Below are positions 1 through 11,628 of a stretch of 64,000 bases of DNA, one piece after another. The stretch comes from Galdieria yellowstonensis. Taxonomy: Eukaryota > Rhodophyta > Bangiophyceae > Galdieriales > Galdieriaceae. Where the stretch lies: NCBI GenBank assembly GCA_026122205.1, contig JANCYU010000022.1:248001-312000 (forward strand). The letters run 5' to 3'. Each line of letters opens with the position of its first letter. Positions within the stretch are counted from its first letter, which is position 1. Under the pieces are notes generated by a model that was not told the DNA's origin, ran no database searches, and worked only from the letters and a program-made list of their open reading frames with translations. The position numbers and the translations under genes are program-made.

Positions 1-725
1 TTGGTACTTGACTTGCAGGATACTAGTTGGACAACTGCTAGTGATCCTCCTCCTTCCGTTGGGTCTCAAGAAGAAGAGTTGTATTCCAACGATGACCAGC
101 TTGATATGTTGGATACTTCAGATATTGTTGCTGTTGATATAGAGAATCATTTAAAGGTAGTATCCGAGCAGGAAGCCTTGGATAAAAAGTATTCTATAAC
201 TCAGGTATATCTTCCATTGGTGGGAACGCATATGAAATGGCCTCAAAATGAATGTCGACAAGTTGCATTGCGTATCTTGGAAGAATATTCCATTGACTTT
301 GAATCCTTGCCAACTATCGTAAGTATTATTTATAGATAGTCACAGTACGAATGAATGACATTGCAATCCAGTCTCAAGAATTTCAGTTTCGAGGAGGCTA
401 TCGAAAACTTATTTCTATTCCCCAACAAGTCGAGCATAGTTTCATCGATTATGAGGATCCCAATCAACCTCTTACTGATATAGAAGAAAAGTTGTTTACC
501 AGTACTTATGCAGGTAGGAAACAACAACAGGCACAAGACTCCATCACGTCCACACCCAAAAAGACAGCTTTGATTTTAAAGTTCACCTTGGCTTCTTCAG
601 AATATGCGACTATGTTCCTGCGAGAGTTAACGAAACAAGACTCTTCAACAACTCAACAGCTTGTCCTCGAACATCAGGTGAGAAGCCTGAAAGACCGTCC
701 CACAGAGACGATGGATGGACACTAA
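1..725 (+). CDS. PUS7: PUS7/TruD-family tRNA pseudouridine synthase, C-terminal part (cut by window edge)
   Basis: The 3' end of a gene that begins before the window; about 223 residues are visible. Coding segments are 1-318 and 372-725, separated by a 53-nt GT-AG intron (319-371, phase 0). The visible part aligns with the end of eukaryotic PUS7: a stretch like DLV-x-D, an acidic linker, KYSITQVYLPLVGTHMKWP (family: KYS-x-x-DVVLPLPG-x-D-x-x-YP), GGYRKL, then ALILKFTLASSEYATMFLREL, the conserved F-x-LP-x-x-YATM-x-RE end. PUS7 converts uridine to pseudouridine in tRNA and other RNAs. The catalytic Asp lies upstream and cannot be checked. The gene is convergent with ATP synthase alpha, with 135 bp between the stops. 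Family assignment is strong; the symbol rests on resemblance to eukaryotic rather than bacterial TruD. Confidence 0.8.
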
Positions 726-860
726 AAGGACAACGACAACAACAACAACACGAGATTTTAAAAAACCTTTTTATTGAATGGAACCACAAAAAACCATCAC
801 AACGAAAGGACTGTTGCAACAAGTAAAGAACAAACGATAAAGTAGTCACGGAATTGCAAA

Positions 861-2644
861 TTATGGCTTAAAGGTTTCCATAAAGCTCGTTATTGTCTTC
901 TTCAGCTCATTATCCGCCCACTCCGTCAATGCCAATTCCTTTCGAATGCTGTCCAAAATATCTTTACGACTCGTTCGAACCAACTGCAGAAATTCTTCTT
1001 CGGCTCTACGAACAGCAGAAACTGGAATTTTATCAAAGTATCCACGAACTCCAGCATACAAACAAACAACTTGTTCTTCAACTGGCATGGGACTATATTG
1101 TGCTTGTTTCAACAGTTCATTCAACCGGTCTCCACGATTCAACAATTGCTGAGTTGAGGCATCCAAATCTGAACCAAACTGAGCAAAGGCAGCAACTTCT
1201 CTGTGCTGTGCAAGATCCAGTTTCATGGAACCTGCGACTTGCTTCATACATTTCGGTTGAGCTGCAGAACCAACTCTGGAAACAGAAAGTCCAACATTGA
1301 TTGCAGGTCTCTGGCCTTTATAAAACAGTTCTGACTCCAAAAAGATTTGTCCATCGGTTATACTAATCACATTCGTTGGAATATAGGCAGACACATCTCC
1401 AGCTTGGGTTTCAATAATAGGCAAAGCAGTCAAAGAACCAGCACCGTGAGCATCTGACATTTTGGCAGCTCTTTCCAACAGACGAGAGTGCAAGTAAAAG
1501 ACATCTCCAGGATAGGCTTCACGTCCTGGTGGTCGTCTAAGCAACAAAGACATTTGACGGTAGGCAACTGCTTGTTTTGACAAGTCATCATAGACAATAA
1601 GCGCATGCATTCCATTGTCACGGAAATATTCTCCAATGGCACAACCTGAATAAGGTGCTAAGAACTGCAAAGGAGCTGCATCGGAAGCCGTAGCGGCAAC
1701 AACTATGGAAAACTTGAGTGCACCTGCTTCTTCCAAAGCCTTGACAATCTGCGCTACAGTGGAACGCTTTTGTCCAATGGCAACATAAATACAATACAGC
1801 TTTTTCTTATCATCTCCGGATTCGTAGGCTTGTCTTTGATTGAGGATGGCATCAATAGCTACAGCTGTTTTGCCTGTTTGACGATCTCCAATAATAAGTT
1901 CTCGCTGACCTCTTCCAATAGGCACAAGAGCGTCAACTGCCTTTAGCCCTGTTTGCATGGGTTCTTTGACACCTTTACGAGGGAATGATTCAGATTGCTA
2001 AGTTTATCATAAATACAAGCCAAAAAATACCTTGTCGCGGCATAATTCCTGGAGCTTTCACTTCCACACGTGTTCTTTTCACATCTTTGAGGGGGCCCTT
2101 TCCATCGATCGGGTTTCCTAGAGCATCTACCACTCGGCCCAACATTCCCATACCTACCGGAACGTCCACAATGGCTCCCGTTCTTTTCACAACATCACCT
2201 TCAGCAATGTCCCTGTCATTTCCAAACACGACAATTCCAACGTTATCAGCTTCCAAATTGAGCGCCATTCCTTTGACACCGGAAGCAAATTCCACCATTT
2301 CACCTGCTCTTACGTTATTTAACCCATAAACACGTGCAATACCGTCTCCAATAGTAAGCACTTTTCCGACTTCATCAATATTTACTTTGGCATAGTAGTT
2401 GCTGATGCGATCCTCTAGGACCGAGCTAACTTCCGCGGGGCCTGGTAGCACGCTTGAGGAACCGACCGACTTGTGAAACTTGCGAAGGGGTTTATCTCCC
2501 ACGACCGCAAGGGTTTCAGGAAGCACATTGCGCTAATAAAGTTGAGTAAGTTTGGCAAGCTGGGTAAAGACTCTCTAAACCACTGCTTACTTGTCCGGCC
2601 GTCCTGATGGCCTTCCACGAAAGCGATCCACCAACACGTAACAT
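861..2644 (-). CDS. ATP1: Mitochondrial F1 ATP synthase subunit alpha
   Basis: Three exons by frame continuity: 2644-2591, 2532-2031 and 1972-861, with two 58-nt introns; 555 residues. The start gives MLRVGGSLSWKAIRTAGQ, a basic amphipathic N-terminus of mitochondrial presequence type, so the gene is nuclear with an imported product. Family signatures follow: the beta-barrel with DGIARVYGL and GMALNLE, APGIMPRQGVKEPMQTG across intron 2, the Walker A loop GDRQTGKT, PGREAYPGDVFYLHSRLLERAA, and RPAINVGLSVSRVGSAAQ near the catalytic interface. Alpha subunits alternate with beta in F1 and carry the non-catalytic nucleotide sites of the inner-membrane ATP synthase. Length is normal for a precursor. 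No defects seen. Confidence 0.95.
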
Positions 2645-3115
2645 GACCCTCCTTTACGCTAGTGTTATCTATGGAGAAATCTTACAAAGGTTGTTTGGAT
2701 AGTAACACAACAAGGCTGGAAGGGAAAGTGGTTGCCTATTCCCGCGCCACCACAAAGCAGACACAACCGACAACTGCAAGTGGAATTGGGACGGAAAAGA
2801 ATGTTGCGGCTCTTGAAGCCTTACATGGACTTGCCTGTCACTGGAAAGTATTGGAATAGTAAGTTGATACTTTGAGGTTTGCTTGAAAAGTGGAGTCATA
2901 CTTGTATACTAAGAAGGTTTCTTCGTTTCATAACAAAACAACAAGGATTCCTAGTTTGCAAACCATCAATGGTTTATTCTCCCTACAAGACAGTACAATA
3001 GCAACAGTTCTAACAAACGAGAAGAGTTTGGTTGCTTTCCAAGGCTGCTTCATGTCGAGGTACAACAAAAGAGACACTAACAATCTTGAACAATTTTTAC
3101 AAAACAAGTGCTCTT
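2645..3115. other. Intergenic, upstream of ATP synthase alpha
   Basis: About 470 bp between the start of ATP synthase alpha and the stop of the helicase-primase gene, both on the minus strand. It must hold the 5' UTR and promoter of the former and the 3' end of the latter. Short open frames on both strands resemble no family I know. No repeat or RNA gene seen. Confidence 0.5.
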
Positions 3116-5451
3116 CTACTCTCGAATATCCAAAAGTCTCTCCCATTCAGTCAAGTCCACATTAGCCATATTTACTTCAACAAGTTCTTTCTCCGTCTTG
3201 GAGTCGTCTCCAGTGTTCTCCAACCAACTATCCTGAGAATATATGGAATTGTCACTGACTCGGGCATTTGCAAAAGCTTGTTCCTTTTGAGAGTTGGAGC
3301 TTTCGTCATTGATGTCTTGTAATACTTTCGTTTCTAGATTCTGTCGATAGTTGATGACGCCCACGTTTCCGTCCCAACGATGCTTTAGAATATAAACGGT
3401 CCTACAGTTATCCAAGTTTTCTGCTGGAGTTGCACGTTTCATAAAAAATATGTTATCTGCTTCCAAAACGATCGAAGAGGAGCCAAAAAATTCAGTTACT
3501 TGAATATTTGTTCCTCGGCGACAATACGACTCTATCCAAGGCAAGGTTACAACAGAGATATGAATATTCCTGGTTGTCGCGATATGTTTCAATAAATGGA
3601 GCGTCTTCTCCAACATTTCCTTTGGACTATAAAACTTTTCCCCTCTAAAGTGTTTAGGGATATTGATATTATCCACGACAACATGAGAAACCTTCCACCT
3701 TTGTTGAGCATATGCAATAGCTTCTTCCAAATATTCAATATCGTCCCGACTACTCAAGTCGATAAAATGAAGTGGAAGACTTTCAAAGACTGAACAAAAA
3801 TGCGAATAATGAGAAGCAAGTCGCTTGCTGTCTACTGCTGCAAGTTGTTGTAACATTGTCTTCATCACAAAAGACTGATCAGAAGCAAAAGAGCACCATA
3901 TTGTCGAGATACCCTGAACAAAGAAGTTTTCCTTTTTGTCACATACAAATACACACATACGTACCTGTTGACAATAGTCGAGAACTAATTGGGAGAGAAA
4001 AGTTGACTTTCCAACTCCGCTTTCTCCAACAAACAAAGAAACTTCATTTCTTCGAAGTCCCTTGGTAAAACGGGAAAAGCTTCCGAGAGAATGACAATCT
4101 GCTGTTAGAAATAAGCTTCTTCTGGGATCAGTCAAAGAATCATAGATATCATTGCGATACTTTGTAAAGCTTGAAATGTATTTGGGTTGAATGGCGGGTT
4201 CTGCCATGGAAATAAAAGGACTTAAAGGTATCTGCATTCGAATCAAATCACTAGGACGTTCCGCTCCAACCGAAAGCTTCTCGGGAGGTGTTATAATATA
4301 ACAACGCAACGACCCTAGTTTCTTCGCTAATATACAAGCACGTTCCTTACATAAAGGGTCATTTCCAAACCATATATTGATCTTTGAAAACTGCGATAAA
4401 GACTGTATGACATCTTCCCCCAAGTAGTTGATTCCACAAGGTAAGGAAACTGCAGCCATACCACAAGATTCCGCTAGTTTCATTGCTTCAAATTCATCGT
4501 CCGTTACTATCACAGTGTCCTGACGACGAGTTCTAAAACGTAAACCAAATAAACCAAAACAAGAACCCAGTCGATAGTAACCAACATCTTCATATTGTTC
4601 AAGTCGCCTACATTTGATGCCAACGAGTTCAAGTCTTTCATTTCTTAAAGGAAACACTAAGCAGTCATCATATTCCTTGCTGTTGCTTCTAAGAAAACGA
4701 GCAAGACCAACTTCAAAATCCTTCAATATTCCAAAAGATAAACCTGATCTCTCCAAGGACGCAATCAAATCCTTGTTCTCTTCCAAATTCCTGATAGAGT
4801 CGGTCGCAAACTCACTGAGCCACGTGGGGTCATCCACAGTTCTGTTAAATAACAAATCCTTTTCAACACTCGAAAAGAACGTTCCATTCAGCAGTTTGAG
4901 TCTCTCTACAAACTGAGGTCCTGAATAATTCTCATCGCACGACACACAATGGAAGCTGCCATCTACTTTTTGGATACGAGGTAAACTTCTCCTTCTCGAG
5001 TTATTTGTACAAAGAGGACAACTCTACAACAAACAAGTTTTCTCATTATATTGTAACGCAACACACATCGACAACTTACGTTGAGTTCAACATACGAGCC
5101 ACAGTCCGAGAAGGAGTTCATTTTATTGCGAACAAGTTCCTTCTTCAAAGCATCCCAGTGCGTAGTTACTTCACTCTCTTCCGTTTGGTAACTCGGATGG
5201 TTCTCATTATGAGACTTTTTTCCAGCAAAACTACAGAGTAGTCTCTGTTGCTGAGCTAGGAACGAGGCCGGAGAATAAGATAAAGCACCAAAATACAACG
5301 GGTTGTTCTGACACCTTGAACCAGTTGTTTCTTTGTGCTTGACGTATATTTCATAAAGATTTTTCTTTCGCTTTAGCTGTTTCTTGCATATTACTATCCA
5401 ATACCGTAAGAAATGAACAGACCAGCAACCACCGCCACCACCGCCATACAT
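3116..5451 (-). CDS. Twinkle / T7 gp4-like organellar DNA primase-helicase
   Basis: Three exons: 5451-5080, 5023-3965 and 3913-3116, with introns of 56 and 51 nt; 742 residues. Order: targeting-type N-terminus; a zinc ribbon joined across intron 1 (SCPLC near residue 125, CVSC near 150), as in gp4 primases; a TOPRIM-like region with DDEFEAM and FGNDPLCKE; then a RecA-type helicase with Walker A VGESGVGKST near residue 458, Walker B HVVVDNINI and a C-terminal KHRWDG. In plants and algae this family replicates organelle DNA. In TOPRIM the usual second acidic motif (W-L-D-N-D) reads WFGND, so primase activity is uncertain although zinc ligands remain. Intron 2 is a multiple of three without a stop, so its retention would insert 17 residues. 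An alternative start at 5519 (MAATFLFLKDFG...) with a 74-nt intron would also keep frame. Confidence 0.8.
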
Positions 5452-5539
5452 TTTCGCAAGAATAAAACATTTCGTTGTTTACGTCCAAAGTCTTTCAGGA
5501 AAAGAAACGTTGCCGCCATTTTATTTATGTTTTCATTAT

Positions 5540-7090
5540 TTAGCGTATCAAACGTGCCAACTCCTCAAAGTAGTTTGGAAAGGTTTTCCAAGTACATTTT
5601 GGATCTTCTATGGTAATAGGACAACCTCCACAAGCCGCTAAAGATAAAGACATGGCCATGCGATGATCGTTATAAGTAGAAACAGTTATATTCTTTCGAA
5701 CTCTTCCAGGAGGATAAATAACAATATAATCCTGACCTTCCATAACTGCTGCTCCCAACTTCATAAGCTCTTTGGACATTGCAGCAAGTCGGTCCGTTTC
5801 CTTCACCCTCCAAGAGTAAATATTTCTCAAGCAAGTATGTCCCTCAGCGAATAAGGCTACAACTGCTAAAGTCATCGCGGCATCAGGTATGTCTACACAG
5901 TCTTCATCAATTCCTTCCAAGACCTTGCCTTTTGCACGAGAAACGGTAATCGAATGTGGCGTCCAACTAACTGTTGCTCCCATCTTCTCCAAAACATGAA
6001 CAAAGCGAATATCTCCTTGAATGGAATCACTTCCGCAACCTTCTACAGTTACAGGACCACCAGAAATGGCGCCTCCCGCAAGGAAATAGGAAGCTGAAGA
6101 TGCGTCTCCTTCAACGAAATACGAACCAGGAGAAGTATAACACTGATTGCCAGCAATACGAAAAATTCGATTGTTTTCATTCTCCACAGTCACACCAAAA
6201 CGTCTCATAAGTTCTATCGTCAACAAAACATATGGAACCGAAATAAGTTCATCTTGGACTTCAATAACAACGTCATTTTTTGCATAAGGTGCAGCCATTA
6301 AGAGCGAAGACAAAAACTGTGAACTCATCTTTCCACTGACTAGTGCTTTTCCTCCATGCAGACCTTTTGCTTTTATATGAACTGGAGGACAACCAGTTTC
6401 ACTGCAAGTTACTTGTGCTCCAAGTTGCTGCAAACCTTGGACCAAATCCGCTATAGGTCTTTCTCTCATACGTTTCACTCCGTCAAGAGTAAAATCACCA
6501 TTACCGATACAAAGCGCTGCTGTTAAAGGCCTCATAGCAGTTCCAGCATTTCCAAGAAACAGCTCTCCTTTAGAAGCTGGAAAAGGTCCTCCACAGCCTT
6601 CTACGCGTGCTTTCTTCTCCTAATAAGCTTATCTAAGTAAAAATGGTATTGAAAAATAAATCAAGAAGCGTACGCTTGGCTGATATTCTATTTTAACTCC
6701 TAAAAGTCCAAGTGCTTCAAGCATATGGGAAACATCTTCGCTTTCAAGCAAGTTTTCTACAAGAGTTGTTCCTTTTGCTAGCGCACTCAACAATAAAACC
6801 CTATTAGAAAGAGATTTGGAACCAGGGAGAACCAAGGTTCCTGTCAAGTTCTTTATTTCTGGAACTGTTACAGTCTCCAAGTCACCGACTTTCAGGTAGG
6901 TACACTCCCGACTCTGTAACTGCGAGACAGGAGTTACTCGTCTAGAACAAGTGTAAACACGCGCTTTTCTAAGAACATATGTCCTCGGTTGAAACGACAA
7001 ACGTTTTGTTGTTGGTGCAAAAGTTGTAACAAAGGCAAATTCCTTGCTTGCTACTGTTCTGGTCGTCTTCATAGGAGACGAGCATTTCAT
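5540..7090 (-). CDS. 3-phosphoshikimate 1-carboxyvinyltransferase (EPSP synthase), plastid-targeted
   Basis: Two exons, 7090-6674 and 6619-5540, with a 54-nt intron; 498 residues. The first 70 or so residues are Ser/Thr/Arg-rich and acid-poor (MKCSSPMKTTRTVAS...), a probable plastid transit peptide. The mature enzyme has PGSKSLSNRVLLLSALAKG (phosphoenolpyruvate/shikimate Lys, Ser and Arg), LFLGNAGTAMRP, DIPDAAMT with the catalytic Asp, KETDRLAA and YNDHRMAMS. It transfers enolpyruvyl from PEP to shikimate 3-phosphate, the sixth shikimate-pathway step. It stands alone, unlike fungal AROM fusions. The intact NAGTAMRP motif is that of class I, glyphosate-sensitive enzymes (family knowledge). Its stop lies 88 bp from the start of the downstream helicase-primase gene. 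Confidence 0.96.
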
Positions 7091-7177
7091 TCTCTTTTGG
7101 GGAAAGGAAATTTTATTATGCCAAAAGGCGATTGCTTTTAAAACTTACAGTTGTCTTTCGCTTCGGTCTTTTCCCAA

Positions 7178-9922
7178 CTAGTTCCCTTCATTATTTACAC
7201 TGGCATCACTATCACTACACTGCCTCTGTACACCTTCATTTGTTACAACTTCAACAGACGACGGTTCCTTCAAAACTTCCTGTTTGCTTCGCGACCTTCT
7301 AAACAAAAAGTCTACTAATCTAACTCTCTTGCGATGAGACTCCACTCTCAACTGTGTAACTTCTTCGCCGACTTTAAGTAAAGTATCCAACAGAAGAATG
7401 AGTGAGTAAATCCACGCGAGAAAACGAACAGAGTCATCTGGAGGCAATCCAGGTGGACTTGATAGACTTCCAGTTGAATCTTCTTCTCCAAGGTCTACGG
7501 CTAAAAAGTATTCTTTCCAGTTGTCTAGCACTTGTTGTCGCACGTCACGATATTTATCCAGAAAAACATCCAACGCTGTTTCAAAATATTCCAGTTTTAC
7601 AGTCATTTCGTCCGGTGGTGGACGATGAATACGTGACTTTCCAAGTCTCACTGAAATACACTCACCGATATCTTTCACAGATCTTAACAGATCGAACAAT
7701 TCCGACTCCAAATGCTTTATAAATACGTCATAAGCTGCAGTTGTATACTTGCCATTAATTTCAGGCGGAGTCCTTATAATTTGTCGGAATACAATAAGCC
7801 TTCGAAGAATACTAAAGCACACATTCAGTCCGAAAGGAATGGAGCTCTCTCTATAATTAGGAGTCAAATCAACGATGAAACGTATTCTAGCAACCATAAG
7901 ACGCTGTTCTGCTCTATGAATCTTCTCATCTATTTCTTCACCTCCCAACTCCTTCCAACTAGTTTCAGATAATCCTCGCTTGTTCATATCCAGAAACAGC
8001 TTTGTGAGGCCTTCAACAAGATCTGTCTCGGCGAGTACAACCTCTTTTAGATTATTTCTCACTTCGTCTGTGGTTCTGTACGGCCAAACAAACATACAAA
8101 CTACAGCAACGACAAAACAACCAATGGAAACAGTCACAGCTCTAGATGCTGCATATATGAAAGTAAATCCATGACCATACTGACACGCTATTATAAAATA
8201 TTGCGCCAGTAAAAAAGGAAATGTAACAATGATATAGTCAGGATTGATAGAAGCAACTAAAAGTGCTCCGTATGTCCAAATAAATATCCAAAAGTCAATT
8301 ATGTACTGATCTGTAGGTGCCATTACTGTCAATGCATAAGCCAAGCCACACGATGCGAAAGTAACTGTAAAGTACAAAAATACACGAAACAGCGTCATTT
8401 CGATTCCTCGCATAACGAGAATTGTTACTACAATATAGGCCGATATTGCATTGTGACGTTGGGTAAAAAAATAGTCACTCTCAGAAAATTGAGCAACGAA
8501 AAGAGTAGGAAACAGAATAATTGCCACACATAGCTCGTACTTGAAAAGAAACTTCGCATTGTCAGGAATAGCAAGAAGCTTATGAGTATTTAACCATGTT
8601 TTGAACGGCTTCAGCAAGAGAGGATACCAACGAAAGAAGTTACGAAGAGGTGCAAAACGTAACTTTCGTCTTTCTTCCATCAGATGACCTAAACCATCAT
8701 TGAGGCGAAATAATGAACGTTCTATGGAACGTGAATTAAATATTACAAAGATTAGTGACGCAAAAATAAAAGATGGAGTTTCCCGTTCATTGTTCCTATA
8801 AAACTCTGCCGATCTCCACTGCATATGCCTTGCACGCAGTATCTCGTGATTTAATTCTTCCTTTCGATAATTAGTCGAAACTAAATTCTCCTCATGCTCG
8901 ATCTTGGGATAGCTTTCAATCTTTTTAGCTATTTCAAGCCCTTGTAAGCGAGCTTTGTCCAAAAAATCGCAAAGTACAGTAAGCGACTCTCCAAATTCCG
9001 AGCTAAAACTAGAAACAGCAAAATGCTTTCCTTTCCTTAAAACCCCTGCGATAGATTCCACCTTAAGGAGTAAGTCTTCGGCCTCATCTACCAATTTCTT
9101 CCAAGCCTCATCAGGCTCACATTGCCAAGGGGGGAAAATATTTGGTTCAAACGGAAGATAAGATAACATGGCTCGAGTTTCAGTAAAAGAGGAGCGAATG
9201 GCGTAACACTTTTCTACAACACCCGGACCAGTAGCGTCATTGTAATCCTCATAGTTTGTTAGCTGTTTCCCAATCTCGGATATAAGTTCGCTAGTCTCTC
9301 TAACAGACTTGGCGAGTCCTTTTTTCAAAGCAACTTTGGCTGAGACTGGGAATATAACTAAAGAAGAAACAAAAGAAGCAACTGCAGCTAACTGTCCGGC
9401 CAACAAGGTAGGATAAGTTCTGTGCCACGCATTTGAAGGTGGTGTCTTCACATAAAATATTTCGATGGCGCCAAATATAAAATTGATGTTGATACCCACT
9501 CCCGCCACCGAAAGGTCAGGGTCCGTACGAAGTATTGTTGCTATAGCCGCCTCTACAATAGCAATGAAATAAAGGGCAGCCGCGCTCTTATCCGCCATTG
9601 CTAAGCCGACAAGACCAAATACCGAAGCTATCAGACTTGCATATGACATAATGATACTTCCTTGGACAACTGCGCCAATGTGGGGATGTCGAGCAGTAAT
9701 TACCAGTACTACATAAGCAAGTATATTTGCAAAGCATAAAATATGGCTTCTCAATACCGCAAAAAAGATAGTAACTGTGACTCCTGCTGCTGCTACCGCC
9801 GCTCGAAGAGCGTTCTGCGACTTCCTGGAGACTAGTAGGTGTAACAAAAAGAACAAAAGATTCTTCCATTCCTCTTTTGTAGGAAGACGGTTTGGTTGCC
9901 AGGTACCAATTTGAAACTTCAT
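7178..9922 (-). CDS. FUSC / aromatic-acid-exporter-like membrane protein, copy 1
   Basis: Single uninterrupted frame of 914 residues. Two hydrophobic blocks of about six helices each (roughly residues 35-205 and 455-615) are each followed by a long charged cytosolic stretch. This is the duplicated layout of the FUSC/ArAE superfamily (bacterial AaeB/FusC, fungal Bre4-like, plant ALMT relatives), which exports aromatic or other organic anions. Block 2 has FTQRHNAISAYIVV, MRGIEM and FVWPYR, also present in the second copy at 25129-27930. The C-terminus is low-complexity and acidic. Substrate and membrane are unknown. A GC-rich patch with TTTCCCGC lies about 130 bp upstream. Family confidence is good, function weak. 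Confidence 0.7.
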   Translation of the reverse strand: MKFQIGTWQPNRLPTKEEWKNLLFFLLHLLVSRKSQNALRAAVAAAGVTVTIFFAVLRSHILCFANILAYVVLVITARHPHIGAVVQGSIIMSYASLIASVFGLVGLAMADKSAAALYFIAIVEAAIATILRTDPDLSVAGVGININFIFGAIEIFYVKTPPSNAWHRTYPTLLAGQLAAVASFVSSLVIFPVSAKVALKKGLAKSVRETSELISEIGKQLTNYEDYNDATGPGVVEKCYAIRSSFTETRAMLSYLPFEPNIFPPWQCEPDEAWKKLVDEAEDLLLKVESIAGVLRKGKHFAVSSFSSEFGESLTVLCDFLDKARLQGLEIAKKIESYPKIEHEENLVSTNYRKEELNHEILRARHMQWRSAEFYRNNERETPSFIFASLIFVIFNSRSIERSLFRLNDGLGHLMEERRKLRFAPLRNFFRWYPLLLKPFKTWLNTHKLLAIPDNAKFLFKYELCVAIILFPTLFVAQFSESDYFFTQRHNAISAYIVVTILVMRGIEMTLFRVFLYFTVTFASCGLAYALTVMAPTDQYIIDFWIFIWTYGALLVASINPDYIIVTFPFLLAQYFIIACQYGHGFTFIYAASRAVTVSIGCFVVAVVCMFVWPYRTTDEVRNNLKEVVLAETDLVEGLTKLFLDMNKRGLSETSWKELGGEEIDEKIHRAEQRLMVARIRFIVDLTPNYRESSIPFGLNVCFSILRRLIVFRQIIRTPPEINGKYTTAAYDVFIKHLESELFDLLRSVKDIGECISVRLGKSRIHRPPPDEMTVKLEYFETALDVFLDKYRDVRQQVLDNWKEYFLAVDLGEEDSTGSLSSPPGLPPDDSVRFLAWIYSLILLLDTLLKVGEEVTQLRVESHRKRVRLVDFLFRRSRSKQEVLKEPSSVEVVTNEGVQRQCSDSDASVNNEGN

Positions 9923-11628
9923 ATTTACAAGTTTCTCTTAGCCGAACCAAACCAAGTCCACCACACCAAGAATCGATGATTTACGTGACTTCGATTGTAT
10001 CAAAAACCTGAAGAAGAGCTTTCCGGGCCTTGGGCCCATTGGACAACAGTTTCCCGCCGCTCGTTCGTCGTGGCGCAAATGACAATTTGGCCCGATGGGG
10101 GCCAATAGTCTTTAGAGTTCATTTCTCGTTTCTGGATTCAGTCCACAATTTCATAGAATATATTGTATAGTGTGCACCTACATTGGAAAAACAAACTCTC
10201 TACAGGCGTTTTCTTATTGAAAATTGGTAAATAATAAATTAGAACTGCTGCAGCGCTTTGGGCCACGTCCACTTAGGAAGTGAGAGGGACCAATAACTTA
10301 ATATTGCTTTTCCGCATATGCGTCTCGCTCAAACATGCTTTCGAAAATTGTTTTACAGTCTCTATTAGGAGGCGTTTCAATGGTAGATTGTCTCTTTGAA
10401 AATGAAGCTATCTATGGAACTTTTACAGTTGGCAGTTTCGTTGCATTGTTAGACTATACATGAAATATCCTTGTGCTTTGATTCTTCGTGTGATTTCTTC
10501 TCACTTGGTAACCAAAGGGTGTGATACAAGGACAGTTCAAGCTTTATATCTTTTCTAGTGTATAATTTTACGATATTCTTTGAAATTGTATAAAATACTC
10601 AAGAGAAAAATTTGAAGGAGTCGCAATCCTGCTAAAAGTCTTCAATGTCCATAGTGCTCGGCAACAAAACTGGCGAAGATCGCGAGAAACTCATCTAAAA
10701 ATTTTTTGTCGGAACAAACTTTTTGGTTACCGACAATCATGAGTTACTCAAACTTTAATCGAGCCACTCGAAGAGCCCTTCATTTTTTGTACGCAGACAC
10801 AAAAGTTTGGGTATCTCCTTTGTCACTGCGTTCCAGGAAGGTTTGCAGTGCGACATTACTACTGCTGTACAAAACAATTCGTTCCTCCTGCTTTTCCACC
10901 ACAGTAAATCGAAATGCTTCATTTCAACTTTGCAGAGCTGGGGTTCTTTGCAGGTAGCCTGAAGATGCAGAAGGGAAACCTGCTGACACATTATAGTGTT
11001 CCTTGGACAGAACTGAAACCAAGGAGTTAGCTATGAACCCAGATAGGTAGGTAATCTTGCTGCAGTTTTTAATTAATAAACGACATATGAGAAAGGCGAC
11101 GTGGGACTTCGTAATCACTAAAGCCCCTCTTCCCCAGGATATACGCTGACGTGTATGAGGCCATCTAGATTAAGCTTCGAGTCTGGGCGCCAAAATAACT
11201 AAAATGACAAACTGCTACACTACCAATCCCCTCGCTACTCAGATGGCTTCGCCATACCCTTCTGGGCGTCGGTTCGTGGTGGTGGAGCAATACAGCGACG
11301 AAGGAAGTTATCGCTGATGGATATGCAAATTCCCGTAGCTTCCTCCAAAAACCGATCTACCAATATATATCCTGGTAGACCATTCCGTTGCACTGCGACG
11401 TGCCACCATTCAGCTCTGGTGTCACAACTTGATTGCTGGCCTGATAAGAAAAGTCTTGAGTCGTCCACTATCGATGAATCGCGTCATTCAAGGCTCTTTC
11501 TTGTAATCTTGTTTCACTCGAGTCTTTCTCCAAGGATGTCCTCGTTATTCCACCTCAAGGCTATATATGTAGCGCAGGGGCGAAGATAATTGACTTTCAC
11601 CCTTGCAGCTTTTGATGGTAAATGAAAC
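9923..11628. other. Gene-poor 1.7-kb interval
   Basis: Upstream of FUSC copy 1 and downstream of the NodB-fold gene. It holds a GC-rich patch at about 10,015-10,115 with two palindromes (TGGGCCCA near 10031; TTGGCCC/GGGCCAA hairpin at 10087-10105) and an E2F-like GGGCGCCAAAA at 11185-11195. Frames at 10706-10957 (+) and 11235-11468 (-) are open for about 80 codons but match no family I recognise. No tRNA or repeat array seen. Confidence 0.5.

Noticed and set aside
11161..11200. TTCGAGTC near GGGCGCC, considered as a tRNA T-arm
   Set aside because: No matching T-stem, anticodon arm or acceptor stem could be built around it.
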